A stretch of DNA of 64,000 bases from Spisula solida (Eukaryota > Mollusca > Bivalvia > Venerida > Mactridae), in the NCBI GenBank assembly GCA_947247005.1, contig OX365955.1, positions 34,451,822 through 34,515,821 of the forward strand, read 5' to 3'. This document shows positions 31,737-43,832 of the stretch, piece by piece. Positions within the stretch are counted from its first letter, which is position 1. Each line of letters opens with the position of its first letter. Under the pieces are notes generated by a model. The model was not told the DNA's origin and did not search any database. It saw only the letters and a list, made by a program, of their open reading frames with translations. Both the position numbers and the translations under genes were made by a program.

Positions 31737-33070
31737 AACAAGAGGGCCATTGGCCCTAAAGCGCTCACCTGATGACTAGCAGTTTAGACAGTATCAGTAT
31801 TTGTTATGATATGACCTTAATATTTGATTTAGATTTTACCGTGACACACTTTGTGTCAGGTTTAATACAGATGTGGTGAAAACGTAACATCTAGAGAATA
31901 AACAAGGTTTTTCTTCAATGTGACCTGGTGACCTAATTTTTTACCAATGATGACCCAATTACGAACTTGACCAGGATTTCATAGAGACATACATTCTGAC
32001 CAAGTTTCATTAAGATTATGTCAAAAATGTGACCTCTAGACTTTTAACAAGGTTTTTCTTTGATGTGACCTGGTGATCTAATTTTTCCCCAGATGACCCA
32101 GTTACGTACTTGACCTAGCTGTCAAAGAGACAAACATTGCGACCAAGTTTCATAAAGATAAGGTAAAAATTGTGACCTTTAGTGTTAAAAAGGTTCTTTT
32201 CAATGAGACCTGGTGACCTAGTTTTTGACACCAGATGACCCTATTACGAACTTGCCCTAGATTTCATAGAGACATACATTGTTACCAGGGCTCATTAAGA
32301 TTATATAAACAAGAGTTTCATAGATCCTGGGGCGCTCACCTGCTAAACATGGCCAAACATGAACTTGACCTTAAGTCATCAAGATAACGTTTGACTAAAC
32401 TTCATGAAGTTAAAGCAAAACTGAGGCCTCCAGAGTGTTAACAAGGTTTCGCTTATTTAACATATTGACCTAGTTTTTTACCCACATGACCCAACTTTAA
32501 ACGTGACAAGATAAACATTTTGACCAAAGTTGATGAAGATTAAAGCAAAAATATGGCCTCAAGAGTGTTAACAAGGTTTCGCTATCATTTGACCTATTGA
32601 CCAGGTTTTTGACCCCACATGACCCAACTTCGAACTTGACCTTAAGGTCACCAAGATAAACATTTTTACCAAACTTCATGAAGATTAAAGTAACAATGTG
32701 ACCTCCAGAGTGTTAACAAGGTTTTGCTATTATTTGACCTAGTTTTTGACCCCACATGACCCAACTTCGAACTTGACCTAGATTTCATTAAGGTACAACT
32801 ACAGAACAAGTTTGATGAAGATCAAAGCAAAATTGAAAGTGCTAGAGTGTAAACGGTCAAAAGTCTAACGGACGGACGGACAGACTGAAAGACGGACGAC
32901 GGACAAAAAACAATCACAAAAGCTCACCTTGACACTTTGTGGCAGGTGAACTAAAATGTGACCTCTAGAGTGTTAACAAGGTTTTTCTTCAATGTGACCT
33001 GGTGACGGAGTTTTAGACCCCAGATGACCAAATTACGAACTTGACCTAGATTTTATACCTCGAGAGTGTT
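31737..33070 (+). mobile_element. HINE family 1 variant, interrupted
   Basis: Start AACAAGAGGGCCATTGGCCC, then AAAGCGCTCACCTG. Diverged monomers (GTGACCTGGTGACCTA, AACAAGGTTTTTCTTCA). Interrupted at 32307 and resuming at about 32956 with AAATGTGACCTCTAGAGTG. No 3' hairpin before the next start. Confidence 0.7.
32307..32955 (+). mobile_element. HINE family 1b, nested
   Basis: Start AACAAGAGTTTCATAGATCC, then GGGGCGCTCACCTGC. Monomers carry CCAGAGTGTTAACAAGGTTT and GACCCCACATGACCCAACTT. The end has GGACGGACGGACAGACTG, GACGACGGAC and a hairpin GACACTTTGTGGCAGGTG. A partial relative is at 41527-42150. Confidence 0.75.
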
Positions 33071-33121
33071 AACAAGAGCACCGCCTTGCGGGTGCAGACA
33101 CTCATCTGATCTTGTCACTGT
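33071..33121 (+). repeat. 5' end of another HINE type
   Basis: AACAAGAGCACCGCCTTGCG followed by GGTGCAGACACTCATCTGAT, with an internal stem CGCCTTGCGGGTG. It is cut off by the family-2 element that follows. Confidence 0.5.
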
Positions 33122-34560
33122 AAACAAGAGCTGTCCACGAACAGCGCGCTCCACTATTCGCGGCGCCATGCTAGGATAGTACAATCATTATATATTCAAA
33201 ACAAAATGCTTCATAACAGCAGCATTACCCTCTGCTATGTAGAGGTTGGGGCTTCTAAGTCGAAAAAGGGGAATAATTTGGACAAATTATGCAGGACCGT
33301 TACCTACTCATGTGTAGGTCCTCTTGGTCATTGAAGGTAAACAAATAAGCATTTCTTAGTCCAAAAGGGGGCATAATTTCAACAAAATGCATAATAGTAA
33401 TCTTCTCCTGTGTAGGGGTTGAGGTCATGATGGTGAACAAGTATGCAAAGTATCAAAGCAATATATCAATTGACTTTGAAGATATAAGGGGTTAAAAAAA
33501 ACCTGTTCCTAAACTTTAACATTTGCATTTCCAAGTCCAACAGGGGGCATACTTCAACAAAATGCTTAATAGAGTTACCTACCCCTGTGTATGGGTTGGG
33601 GTCATGATGGTGAACAAGTATGTAAAGCAATATGTGAATGCACTATAAAATATTTGAGGTGAAAAAACCTGTACCTAAACTTTAACATTTGCACTAAGTT
33701 GAAAAAAGGGGACATAACTTCACCAAAATGCTTAATAGAGTTACCTACCCCTGTGTATGGATTGGGGTCATGATGGTGAACAAGTATGCAAAGTATTAAA
33801 GCAATATGTCAATGCACTATGAAGATATTAGAGGTTAAAAACCTGTACCTAAACTTTAACATTTGCACTATTTGCACTAAGTAGAAAAAAGGCATAATTT
33901 CAACAAAATGCCTGAAACAGTTTCCTTCTCCTGCATTATATGGTATAGGGTCATGATGGTGAACATGTATGCAAAGTATAAAAGCAATATCTTAAAAGAC
34001 TTAGTGAATATAAGAGGTTAAAAAACCTGTACCTAAACTTTAACAAAAGTGTTACGCCGACGCTCGGGTGACTGCAATAGCTCCCCTTATTCAACGAATA
34101 GTGGAGCTAAAAAGGCATACTTTCAACAAAATGCCTGATATACTTACCTACTCCTGCATATGGGTTGGGGTCATGATGGCAAACAAGTATGCAAAGTATG
34201 AAAGCAACATCTCAAAAGACTTAGAGAATACAAGAGGTTAAAAAACCTGTACCTAAACTTTCACAAAAGTGTTACGCCGACGCTCGGGTGACTGCAATAG
34301 CTCCCCTTATTCAACGAATAGTGGAGCTCAAAAGGCATACTTTCAACAAAATGCCTGATATACTTACCTACTCCTGCATTCGGGTTGGGGTCATGATGGC
34401 AAACAAGTATGCAAAGTATGAAAGCAACATCTCAAAAGACTTAGAGAATATAAGAGGTTAAAAAACCTGTACCTAAACTTTCACAAAAGTGTTACGCCGA
34501 CACTGACGCCGACGCTCGGGTGAATGCAATAGCTTTCCTTATTTTATGAATAGTGGAGCT
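33122..34560 (+). mobile_element. HINE family 2 with triplicated 3' terminus
   Basis: Leader AACAAGAGCTGTCCACGAAC, core monomers of about 170 bp, and then three 220-bp units (GTTACGCCGACGCTCGGGTG-type phrases at 34051, 34271, 34491). The terminal hairpin (GCTCC...TTATTCAACGAATAGTGGAGCT) completes the first two in full; the third is a variant with an extra GACACTGACGCC and ends the element. Confidence 0.82.
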
Positions 34561-34718
34561 AATAACGATGCAAGGTAGAGTTATGGTTCTTGCGCACTGC
34601 ACTTCGGCTTATTGCAAAACACATGCATACCAAATATTGAGTTATTTGAACGTAAGGTGACAAAGTTATGCTACAGACAAGCAATTCTCGATTAAAATCA
34701 ATCACAGGGAAATAATTC
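34561..34718 (+). repeat. HINE family 4 monomer
   Basis: GCAAGGTAGAGTTATGGTTC to AGGGAAATAATTC, one monomer matching 28640-29206. Like 29206, it ends exactly where a family-2 leader begins. Confidence 0.7.
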
Positions 34719-37700
34719 AACAAGAGCTGTCCACGAACATCACGCTTCACTTTTTGCAGCGCCATGCTGGGATAGTACAATCATTATATATTCAAAACAA
34801 AATGCTTCATAACAGCAGCATTACCATCTGCTGCGTAGAGGTTGGGGCTTCTAAGTCGAAAAAGGGGGATAATTTGGACAAATTATGCAGGACCATTACC
34901 TACTCATGTGTAGGTCCTCTTGGCCATGAAGATAAAGAAATCAGCATTTATTACTCCAAAAGGGGGCATAATTTCAACAAAGTGCTAAATATTATCTTCT
35001 CCTGTTTAGGGGTTGGGGTCATGCTGGTGAACAAGTTTGCGAAGTATCAAAGCAATATATCAATGCACTTTGAAGATATAAGAGGTTAAAAAACCTGTAC
35101 CTAAACTTTAACATTTGCATTTTCAAGTCCAAAAGTGGGCATAATTTCAACAAAATGCTTGATAGAGTTACCTACCCCTGTGTAGGGGTTGGGGTCATGA
35201 TGGAGAACAAGTATGCATAGCAATATATGAATGCACTTTGAAAATATAAGAGGTGAAAAAACCTGTACCTAAACTTTAACATTTGCACTAAGTTGAAAAA
35301 GGGGCATAATTTCACGAAATGCTTAATAGAGTTACCTACCCCTATGTATGGGTTGAGGTCATGATGGTGAACAAGTATGCAAAGTATCAAAGCAATATAT
35401 TAATGCACTTTGAAGATATTAGAGGTTAGAAAACCTGTACCTAAACTTTAACAATTGCATTTCCAAGTCCAAAAGGGGGCATAATTTCAACAAAATGCTC
35501 GATAGAGTTACCCACCCCTGTGTAGCGGTTGGGATCATGATGGAGAACAAGTATTCAAAAAAAATATGTGAATGCACTGAAAATATTTGAGGTAAAAAAA
35601 CCTGTACCTAAACATTAACATTTGCACTAAGTTGAAAAAAGGGGGCGTAACTTCACCAAAATGCATAATAGAGTTACCTACCCCTGTGTATGGGTTAGGG
35701 TCATGATGGTGAATAAGTATGCAAAGAATCAAAGCAATATGTCAATGCACTGTGAAGCTATTAGAGGTTAAAAAACCTGTACCTAAACTTTAACATTTGC
35801 ATTTCCAAGTCCAAAAGGGGGCATAATTTCAACAAAATGCTCGATAGAGTTACCCACCCCTGTGTAGGGGTTGGGGTCATGATGGAGAACAAGTATGCAT
35901 AGCAATATATGAATGCACTTTGAAAATATTAGAGGTGAAAAAACCTGTACCTAAACTTTAACATTTGCACTAAGTTGAAAAAGGGGGCATAATTTCACCA
36001 AAATGCTTAATAGAGTTACCTACCCCGTTGTATGGGTTAGGGTCATGATGGTGAACAAGTATGCAAAGTATCAAAGCAATATATTAATGCACTTTGAAGA
36101 TATTAGAGGTTTAAAACCTGTACCTAACCTTTCACAATTGCATTTCCAAGTTGAAAAGGAGGCATAATTTCAACAAAATGCTCGATAGTTACCCACACCT
36201 GTGTAGCAGTTAGATTCATGATGGAGAACAAGTATGCAAAGCAATATGTGAATGCACTTTGAAAAAATTTGAGGAAAAAAAACCTGTACCTCAACATTTA
36301 CATTTGCACTAAGTTGAAAAAAGGGGGCATAACTTAACCAAAATGCTTAATAGAGTAACCTACCCCTGTGTATGGGTTAGGGTCATGATGGTGAACAAAT
36401 ATGCAAAGTATCAAAGCAATATATTAATGCACTTTGAAGATATTAGAGGTTAAAAAACCTGTACCTAAACTTTCACAATTGCATTTCCAAGTTGAAAAGG
36501 AGGCATAATTTCAACAAAATGCTCGATAGTTACCCACACCTGTGTAGCAGTTAGATTCATGATGGAGAACAAGTACGCAAAGCAATATGTGAATGCACTT
36601 TGAAAAAATTTGAGGAAAAAAACCTGTACCTCAACATTTACATTTGCACTAAGTTGAAAAAAGGGGGCATAACTTAACCAAAATGCTTAATAGAGTTACC
36701 TACCCCTGTGTATGGGTTAGGGTCATGATGGTGAACAAATATGCAAAGTATCAAAGCAATATATTAATGCACTTTGAAGATATTAGAGGTTAAAAACCTG
36801 TACCTAAACTTTCACAATTGCATTTCCAAGTTCAAAAGGAGGCATAATTTCAACAAAATGCTCGATAGTTACCCACCCCTGTGTAGCGGTTAGATTCATG
36901 ATGGAGAACAAGTATGCAAAGCAATATGTGAATGCACTTTGAAAATATTTGAGGTAAAAAAACCTGTACCTAAACTTTAACATTTGCACTAAGTTGAAAA
37001 AGGGGGCGTAACTTCACCAAAATGCATAATAGAGTTACCTACCCCTGTGTATGGATTAGGGTCATGATGGTGAACAAGTATGCAAAGTATCAAAGCAATA
37101 TGTCAATGCACTTTGAAGCTATTTGAGGTTAAAAAACCTGTACCTAAACTTTAACATTTGCATTTCCAAGTCCAAAAGGGGGCATCATTTCAACAAAATG
37201 CTCGATAGAGTTACCCACCCCTGTGTAGCGGTTGGGGTCATGATGGTGAACAAGTATGCAAAGCAATATGTGAATGCACTTTGAAAATATTTGAGGTAAA
37301 AAACCTGTACCTAAACTTTTACATTTGCACTAAGTTGAAACAAGAGGGCCCAAAGGGCCCTAGGTCGCTCACCTGTTATAGCAGTACATGACCAAGATGT
37401 ACATGACATCATTGTGACCAAGTTTCATAAAGATTAAGTCAAAATTGAGACCTCTAGTGTCTACACAAGGTTTTTCTATGATTTGACCTTGTGACCTAGT
37501 TTTTGACCCCGAATGACCCAATTTCGAACTTGACCTAGATTTTATTGTGATGATCATTGTGACCAGGTTTCATAAAGATTAGGTTAAAATTGTGACCTCT
37601 AGTGACTACACAAGGTTTTTCTATGATTTGACCTTGTGACCTAGTTTTTTACCCCGGATGACCCAATATCAAACTTGACCAAGATTTTGTTGAGATGATC

Positions 37701-38460
37701 ATTGTGACCAAGTTTGATAAGGATTAGGCCAAAAGTGTGACCTATAGTGACTACACAAGGTTTTTCTATGATTTAACCTTGTGACCTAGTATTTGACCCC
37801 GGATAACCCAATATCGAACTTGACCTAGATTTTGTTGTGATGATCATTGTGATCAAGTTTCATAAAGATTAGGTCAAAATTGTGACCTCTAGTGACTACA
37901 CAAAGTTTTTCTATAATTTGACCTTGTGACCTAGTATTTGACCCCGGATAACCCAATATCGAACTTGACCTAGATTTTGTTGAGATAATCATTGTGACCA
38001 AGTTTCATAAAGATGAGGTCAAAATTGTGACCTCTAATGACTACACCAGGTTTTCCCATGATTTGACCTTGCGACCTAGTTTTTGACCCCAGATGACTCA
38101 ATATCGAAATTGGCCTAGATTTTGTTAATGTGATCATTATGACCAAGTTTCATAATGATTATGCCAAAATTGTGACCTCTAGTGTCTACACAAGCAAATT
38201 GTTGACGGACGGACGACGGACGGACGACGGACAAAGTGTGATCACAAAAGCTCACTCGGTCACTTTGTGACAGGTGAGCTAAAAACCTGTACCTAAACTT
38301 TAACATTTGCATTTCCAAGTCCAAAAGGGGGCATAATTTCAACAAAATGCTCGATAGAGTTACCCACCTGTGTGTAGGGGTTGGGGTCATGATGGAGAAT
38401 AAGTATGCAAAGCAATATGTGAATGTACTTTGAAAATATTTGAGGTAAAAAAACCTGTAT
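34719..38460 (+). mobile_element. HINE family 2, long array with nested family 1
   Basis: Leader at 34719, then roughly sixteen core monomers of about 165-176 bp. Two monomer types alternate (ends CATTTCCAAGTCCAAAAGGG versus GCACTAAGTTGAAAAAGGGG), giving a higher-order period near 345 bp. The family-1 element at 37339-38281 splits a monomer. The array ends at AAACCTGTATAGTC without the 3' hairpin. Confidence 0.8.
37339..38281 (+). mobile_element. HINE family 1, complete, nested
   Basis: AACAAGAGGGCCCAAAGGGC start, about five monomers of 143-148 bp, GACGGACGGACGACGGACGG microsatellite, hairpin GTCACTTTGTGACAGGTGAG. The host monomer breaks after AAGTTGA and the array resumes at AAAAACCTGTACC. 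Confidence 0.85.
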
Positions 38461-38736
38461 AGTCTGTTAGCGACTAGGCTGGACCCCCATAAACCTTAAA
38501 TAGCTGTTAAAGTAAGTATGCAATTTTATTGAAATTTGATATGGTACACTGAATTACCTTTACCAACTCTGTGTTTAAATTTCAGAATTTTTTACGAACT
38601 AATTAATTTTTTCCCCATTGTGTCTAATGTATTAAATTTTGTATTTTAATCAACAAATGAACAGGGAGTAAAATAAGCCATTACGACCAGGTAGTTAGAC
38701 TTATGCTTTTGTATTTGTAACAACTGTAACGGGACA
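38461..38736. other. non-coding, nothing recognised
   Basis: No gene or repeat identified. Confidence 0.5.
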
Positions 38737-38738
38737 TA

Positions 38739-40614
38739 TCACTCAAAAAAAAATTACTAAGTAATACTCAAATCAAGTAATTTTTTTACTTGTTTCAAGT
38801 AAAATTTCAAGTAAAAACAGTTGTCAGAAAATCAAGTAATACTTAGTAATTAATTACTTATGAATTACTTTTTAATTACTAAGTAAAAGAATTACTACCC
38901 AAATAATTACTAAGTAAAAACTTTACTTAGTAAATGTAAATTACTCAGTAAATTTATTACTAAGTAATTATTTAACTAACCAATTACTTGTTAATTACTA
39001 AGTAAATAATGTACTTAGTAAATATAAAATACTTAGTAAAGCAATTACCAGCATCATAAATAATCAAGATACTGATTGATTTAATGTCTGTTGATAAAAC
39101 CTTCCTATATGTACAGATTCATAAAGTAAAAGAAACATTTAAGTTTCTTTTTTACAATAGCAATTTAAGTTTATAGCTATGTTTTATTCTTCTATAGCTC
39201 CGGAAAAGATAAATTATTAACTTTTTTGAATGTATTTTAAGTGTTAAAGGTAGGGGTGACTATCGAGTCCATTTTTAACTATTGCGATACTATTGCTGAA
39301 AGTACTATTGCATTAATATTGTATTGCAGGAAACTATTGCGATACTATTGCAATAGTTATTGTCAAGATTTCAAAAACCAGAGATTAACTTGTAAATGCA
39401 AATTTGCACTGTTTAAGATATCACTTTGTTGTAAAACATACTAATCTACTATTTGTTGAAATGATTTAAAATGAATTGGATAGAAATAGATTAATAACAT
39501 TTAACTAAATACTGCATTGTTTGCAGTATTGATGCATGGGATTATTTAAAATTAGTTTTTTAATGAGAACGACAGTTTATTTAAATTAATAATAAACTAT
39601 ATTTATGAAAAGGAAACTATCGTAACTATCGATATTTGAGCTAACTATTGGCGATAGTTATTGGATCGAGACTTTTACTATTGATTCACACTATCGGGAC
39701 ACTCGGAATCGCAATGCATCGATATTTCGATGCATCGGCCCACTCCTAGTTAAAGGCAATTTAATGGTATAATTTTTAAATTACCTCCCTTTAATAATAA
39801 TAAAATAGCATCAATATAATATCTCAGATATATATTGTCCATCAAAATTTGCTTTATTAAGTTTGGCTGAGAAATTGTTAACAGACTGCATGTATGTAGT
39901 CACTACGGACAAGCAGTGATCATGGTCTATACTCCTCAAACTGGGTGTGGAGGTTGGTGGTGACCAGTAGATGACCCTATTGATTTGGACCATGGTCTAC
40001 CATGGTGGACTGAATTGAAGTGCTGTGTTGATCATTGTTGACCCTGGTCAACAAAATTCTTTACAACTGTCAACCATGCAAATTATATTGCCAGTGTCGT
40101 CTGTTCACGTTAAAGTTTATGACGAATTTGTATTTCAGAGTATACATGTATCTTAACATACTGTTCAAGGTACACCAATAAAAATAAAGTAAATTGGTAT
40201 ACACACGTATTGTGTAAAGATGCTGTACGTCTGCGATTGAAAGTGATGTAGTCAATTAAGGTTGCTATTACTAAAATGGAAAATCATTTTCCGCTCAACA
40301 TTTAAATTTTAGTTAGGGGTCTGAGATATTGTGATAAAATTGCCCTAACTTATTTTACTGGGCTGTATACTCTGATTGCAAATTCTATACTGTACAACAT
40401 TATTGTTCATACAAATTTTAAGTAATATAAATACTTAAATGTAGAAGTTCCCCTCAGATTAAATTACTTAAAGAAGCATAATTACTTCAAGTAGTATTAT
40501 ATTACTATAGCTTAAAAAGTAAGTAATACTTAGTAATTAATTATTGTAAGTATTACTGAACAATACTTGAAATAAGTAATAACATTTTACTAAGTAATTT
40601 TTTCTTTTGAGTGA
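38739..40614. mobile_element. 1.9-kb TIR element with TTACTWAGTAA arrays
   Basis: TCACTCAAAA at the left end is inverted as TTTTGAGTGA at the right end, with TA outside both (38737-38738, 40615-40616). Both subterminal zones (38755-39055 and 40430-40600) are packed with the palindromic word TTACTAAGTAA and close variants (TTACTTAGTAA). No transposase frame. A hAT MITE (39251-39748) is nested inside. Terminal clusters of a short palindrome suggest transposase-binding subterminal repeats. Confidence 0.72.
39251..39748. mobile_element. hAT-type MITE, 8-bp target duplication
   Basis: Ends TAGGGGTG and CACTCCTA, flanked by the perfect 8-bp duplication GTTAAAGG (39243-39250, 39749-39756). An 8-bp duplication and these termini fit hAT. 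The interior has many ACTATTGCGATACTATTGC-type words and the palindrome CGATGCATCGAAATATCGAT near the right end. Confidence 0.87.
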
Positions 40615-40617
40615 TAT

Positions 40618-41159
40618 TGATAACTTTGACCTTCATTTGACTGGTCATCAATGTGAATATAGTTGAGGCCCACCTTCTGGTTGTAATGATCATTTGTATA
40701 AACAAAATGTCGAGTCTTGAGGTGAGCTTAAACATAAAACACATACACTTTGATGCATGGGCCTCATTTTATATTTCCAATCGTCACGGGTGTGTTACTT
40801 AAGGTGAGTCGCTACCATTGCGGAAGTCATATAAAATTTGTCGACTTCGCACCTATTTATATGAAATTTTGATGGCTAAAAGTACAAAATTTGTAGTTTC
40901 CAAAGATATATATTGAAGAATTTTCTAATTATATAACGTCCTGTACGGGTATGGCGATGTTAGCACGTTTTGAAGGTTTTGTCAAGCGTCGGTTGTATAC
41001 ACTTATCGAACGCTTTATAAAGGTAATCAATGGAAAGCCCAGCTCACGGTCTTTAACATGAATATAAATTAAACTGTCAATTAAGCACGCCGCGATAACG
41101 CGGTGCATTTTTATTGCGACTGAGTGCCGTTTTTCGTTGTTTTTATTACGTCAGTACGC
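40618..41159. other. non-coding, nothing recognised
   Basis: No supported gene; contains AACGCGGTGCATTTTTATTG near 41098. Confidence 0.45.
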
Positions 41160-41525
41160 TTACATTATATCAATGTCATGCAACATTTTGCACGATGACC
41201 CTATAATTTTTTTATCTTAAAACACTGCTGAATTATTTCTCTTTCCATCGACGTAAAAATATCAAGGGGTCTCACCGCAAAATGTTGACCAAAAATCGAC
41301 TTGAAATGAAAATTAACGCTATATTTTACGTCGTTTTTTGAGCGACGTCGTGATAATTATGCGTCATTTTACGCTGTTTCAATAACGCCACTTGACTGAC
41401 GTTATATCAATTTTATGCAACAATTTGTACGGTGACGCTATAATTTTATTATATTAAAACACTGCTGAATTATTTCTCTTTCCATCGACGTAAAAATATC
41501 AAGGGGTCTCACCGCGAAATGATGA
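41160..41525. repeat. 237-bp period duplication
   Basis: A segment with ACTGCTGAATTATTTCTCTT and AAATATCAAGGGGTCTCACC occurs at about 41165-41285 and again at 41402-41522 with few differences. Confidence 0.85.
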
Positions 41526-41526
41526 C

Positions 41527-42150
41527 CCAAAAGTGTTAACAAGGTTTTCCTATTATTTGACCTTTTGACCCCACATGACCCAACTTCAAACTCGACCTAG
41601 ATTTCATTGAGATACAACTACTAACCAAGTTTGATGAAGATCAAAGCAAAAATGTGGCCTCCAGAGTGTTAACAAGGTTTTCCTATTATTTGACCTTTTG
41701 ACCTAGTTTTTGACCCCACATGTCACCAAGATAAACATTTTGACTAAACTTCATGAAGATTAAAGCAAAAATGTGACCTCCAGAGTGTTAACAAGGTTTT
41801 CCTATTATTTGACCTATTGAGCTAGTTTTTGACTCCCCATGACCCAACTTCAAACTTGACCTAGATTTCATTGAGATACAACTACTAACCAAGTTTGATG
41901 AAGATCAAAGCAAAAATGAGGCCTCCAGAGTGTTAACATGGTTTTCCTACTATTTGACCTAGTTTTTGACCCCACATGACCCATATTTAAACTTGGGCTA
42001 TATTTCATTGAGATACAACTTCAACTACAAAATTGAGAGTGCTAGAGTGTTAACTGTGAAAAAGCTAACGGACGGACAGACTGACAGACGGACGACGGAC
42101 AAAAAACAATCACAAAAGCTCACCTTGCCACTTTGTGGCAGGTGAGCTAA
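41527..42150 (+). mobile_element. HINE family 1b, 5' truncated
   Basis: About four monomers with CCAGAGTGTTAACAAGGTTT, GACGGACAGACTGACAGACG microsatellite and hairpin TTGCCACTTTGTGGCAGGTG. Same type as 32307-32955. Confidence 0.78.
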
Positions 42151-42329
42151 TAAAAGACTTGTTAATGTTAATGCACCGAAATAAAAATATTGTGAACAAA
42201 AATGTACTATAAGATGACCCTATATCACTTGCCTGGATACAGTAGCCCTAAGTGAGCATGCATAGTTTCCACCTTGGACATACTTAAATCATGGTAGGGG
42301 ACATATCTATCATGCTCCATGCCACATAT
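42151..42329. other. non-coding, nothing recognised
   Basis: No supported feature. Confidence 0.45.
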
Positions 42330-42672
42330 CAAACCTCTTTGATGAGAGGGTATATTGCTTTGCACATGGCGGCTTGTCCGTCATTCGGTCTGTAGAACAA
42401 AATTAATTGTTTTTGTGTAATAATTCACAATTGCATGACCCTAGGATCCCCTAATTTGAAATAAATGTTGGTCATCAACCGAAGAGGACACCTACTGATT
42501 TTAAGGTCAGTAGGGCAAGGTCATGGTCACTGTGACCTTCAACATTGATAAATTGACAAAGTGGTTTCCAATCAAAAACTCAAGAATGTTTGAGCTGATG
42601 ATCTTTCTTTTGATGTTGGTCACCGTCAGTAGTTGACCCCATTGATTTTGAGGTCAGTAGATCAAGGTAACA
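42330..42672 (-). mobile_element. HINE family 3 fragment, minus orientation
   Basis: TATTGCTTTGCACATG at the left, GACCGAATGACGGACAAGCC on the minus strand, and GTGACCTTGACCTTGNCCTA-like phrases match the family at 56033-56930 in reverse. About two diverged monomers. Confidence 0.65.
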
Positions 42673-43061
42673 TTTCTATATTTTATAGAGTTGCCATACA
42701 TTTTGTGTACATTGAAAGAAGATAAATATACTGGGGTTTGTTGTCGTACTGCAATTTATTATATAACTAACACAGTATTGTAACAAATACAGGCCAAAGC
42801 GCACAGTGGAATACAACATGACAGATCGCATTTTCATTATCATACATGTCTGGTTTTCCGAATCCGTATCATGCCTGTCTGACGTGTTATATGTCAAACA
42901 TTATGTCAATGACGTCATGACGTAAACATTTACCTTTTTATGAATGAACGTCGCGTTATATGCTGAAAATATGTCTACGCTCATGACGTCAATGTATACA
43001 CATTAAACGCATTTTCGCGCTTAAAAGCGCTTTTTTCACTTTTGTGGAAATATAATAAAAG
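42673..43061. other. non-coding, nothing recognised
   Basis: The frame at 42676-42897 has no motif. CATGACGTCAATG and ATGACGTCATGACG (about 42900-42995) are CRE-like words of unknown relevance. Confidence 0.4.
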
Positions 43062-43221
43062 GAATATCACTGCAGTTGTGTTGATCCGTTAAGCCGTATT
43101 ACCTCTCGTTGCTTGCACCATACCACATCACGCTTGACCTAACGGTCTCGCGAGATATGGCAATTACACAAGCAACTCGAGGTAATACTGCCCAACGGAT
43201 CAACACACTGTAGTGATATTC
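43062..43221. mobile_element. 160-bp inverted-repeat element
   Basis: Arms of about 53 bp (43062-43115 and 43169-43221) match at roughly 87%, sharing GTGTTGATCCGTT and GTATTACCTC. The loop includes TCTCGCGAGA. Confidence 0.75.
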
Positions 43222-43375
43222 TGTATGTATTGCTCTGGAGTTTAACAAAATGATTGTAAAACGAACATAATAATCTAAACACTTATGTTACTTTCTTTAA
43301 CTGTAAAAGTTTCTATACAGTGCATTATTTCGTTTGAAACTATCACCATTAACAATAGTATTTAGTGAGAAAAAT

Positions 43376-43613
43376 GTGATAATGGCATATCAGTTAGCAC
43401 AAGGTACACCACAAGAACATGTATGTGATAATGGCATATATCAGTTAGCACAAGGTACAACACAAGAACATGTATGTGATAATGGCATATATCAGTTAGC
43501 ACATGGTACAACACAAGAACATGTATGTGATAATGTCATATCAGTTAGCACAAGGTACAACACAAGAACATGTATGTGATAATGTCATATCAGTTAGCAC
43601 ATGGTACAACACA
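43376..43613 (+). repeat. 49-51-bp tandem repeat, 5 copies
   Basis: Units start GATAATGGCATAT at 43378, 43427, 43478, 43529 and 43578. The first three 49/51-bp units read in frame as YQLAQGTTQEHVCDNGI, so the plus-strand frame at 43334-43579 is a translated repeat. Confidence 0.93.
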
Positions 43614-43832
43614 AGTAAATCAATCCCCAGCTGAAATGTATCAGTATATAATGCTTTTTACATAAATAACACAAAAAAAATTAGCAATATAAGTTATGTA
43701 TACACCTTGCTCATTTAACATCCATACATTTTATAAAATACATATATCAGTATTTAAAAGTACAAAGGCCAGACAGAGCAAGTCTTTGCGCTGAATATTT
43801 CCTACATATCTATACACGCTCTCTCTCACCCT

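Noticed and set aside
28640..38460. Many minus-strand 60-75-aa frames with IIEKPCVVTRGHNFGLIF as a gene family
   Set aside because: They recur with HINE monomers in every copy and are translations of the ~145-bp core.
43334..43579. 81-aa frame with 17-residue repeats (YQLAQGTTQEHVCDNGI)
   Set aside because: A 49/51-bp minisatellite read in frame. Two 49-bp units shift the frame, so coding is not maintained.
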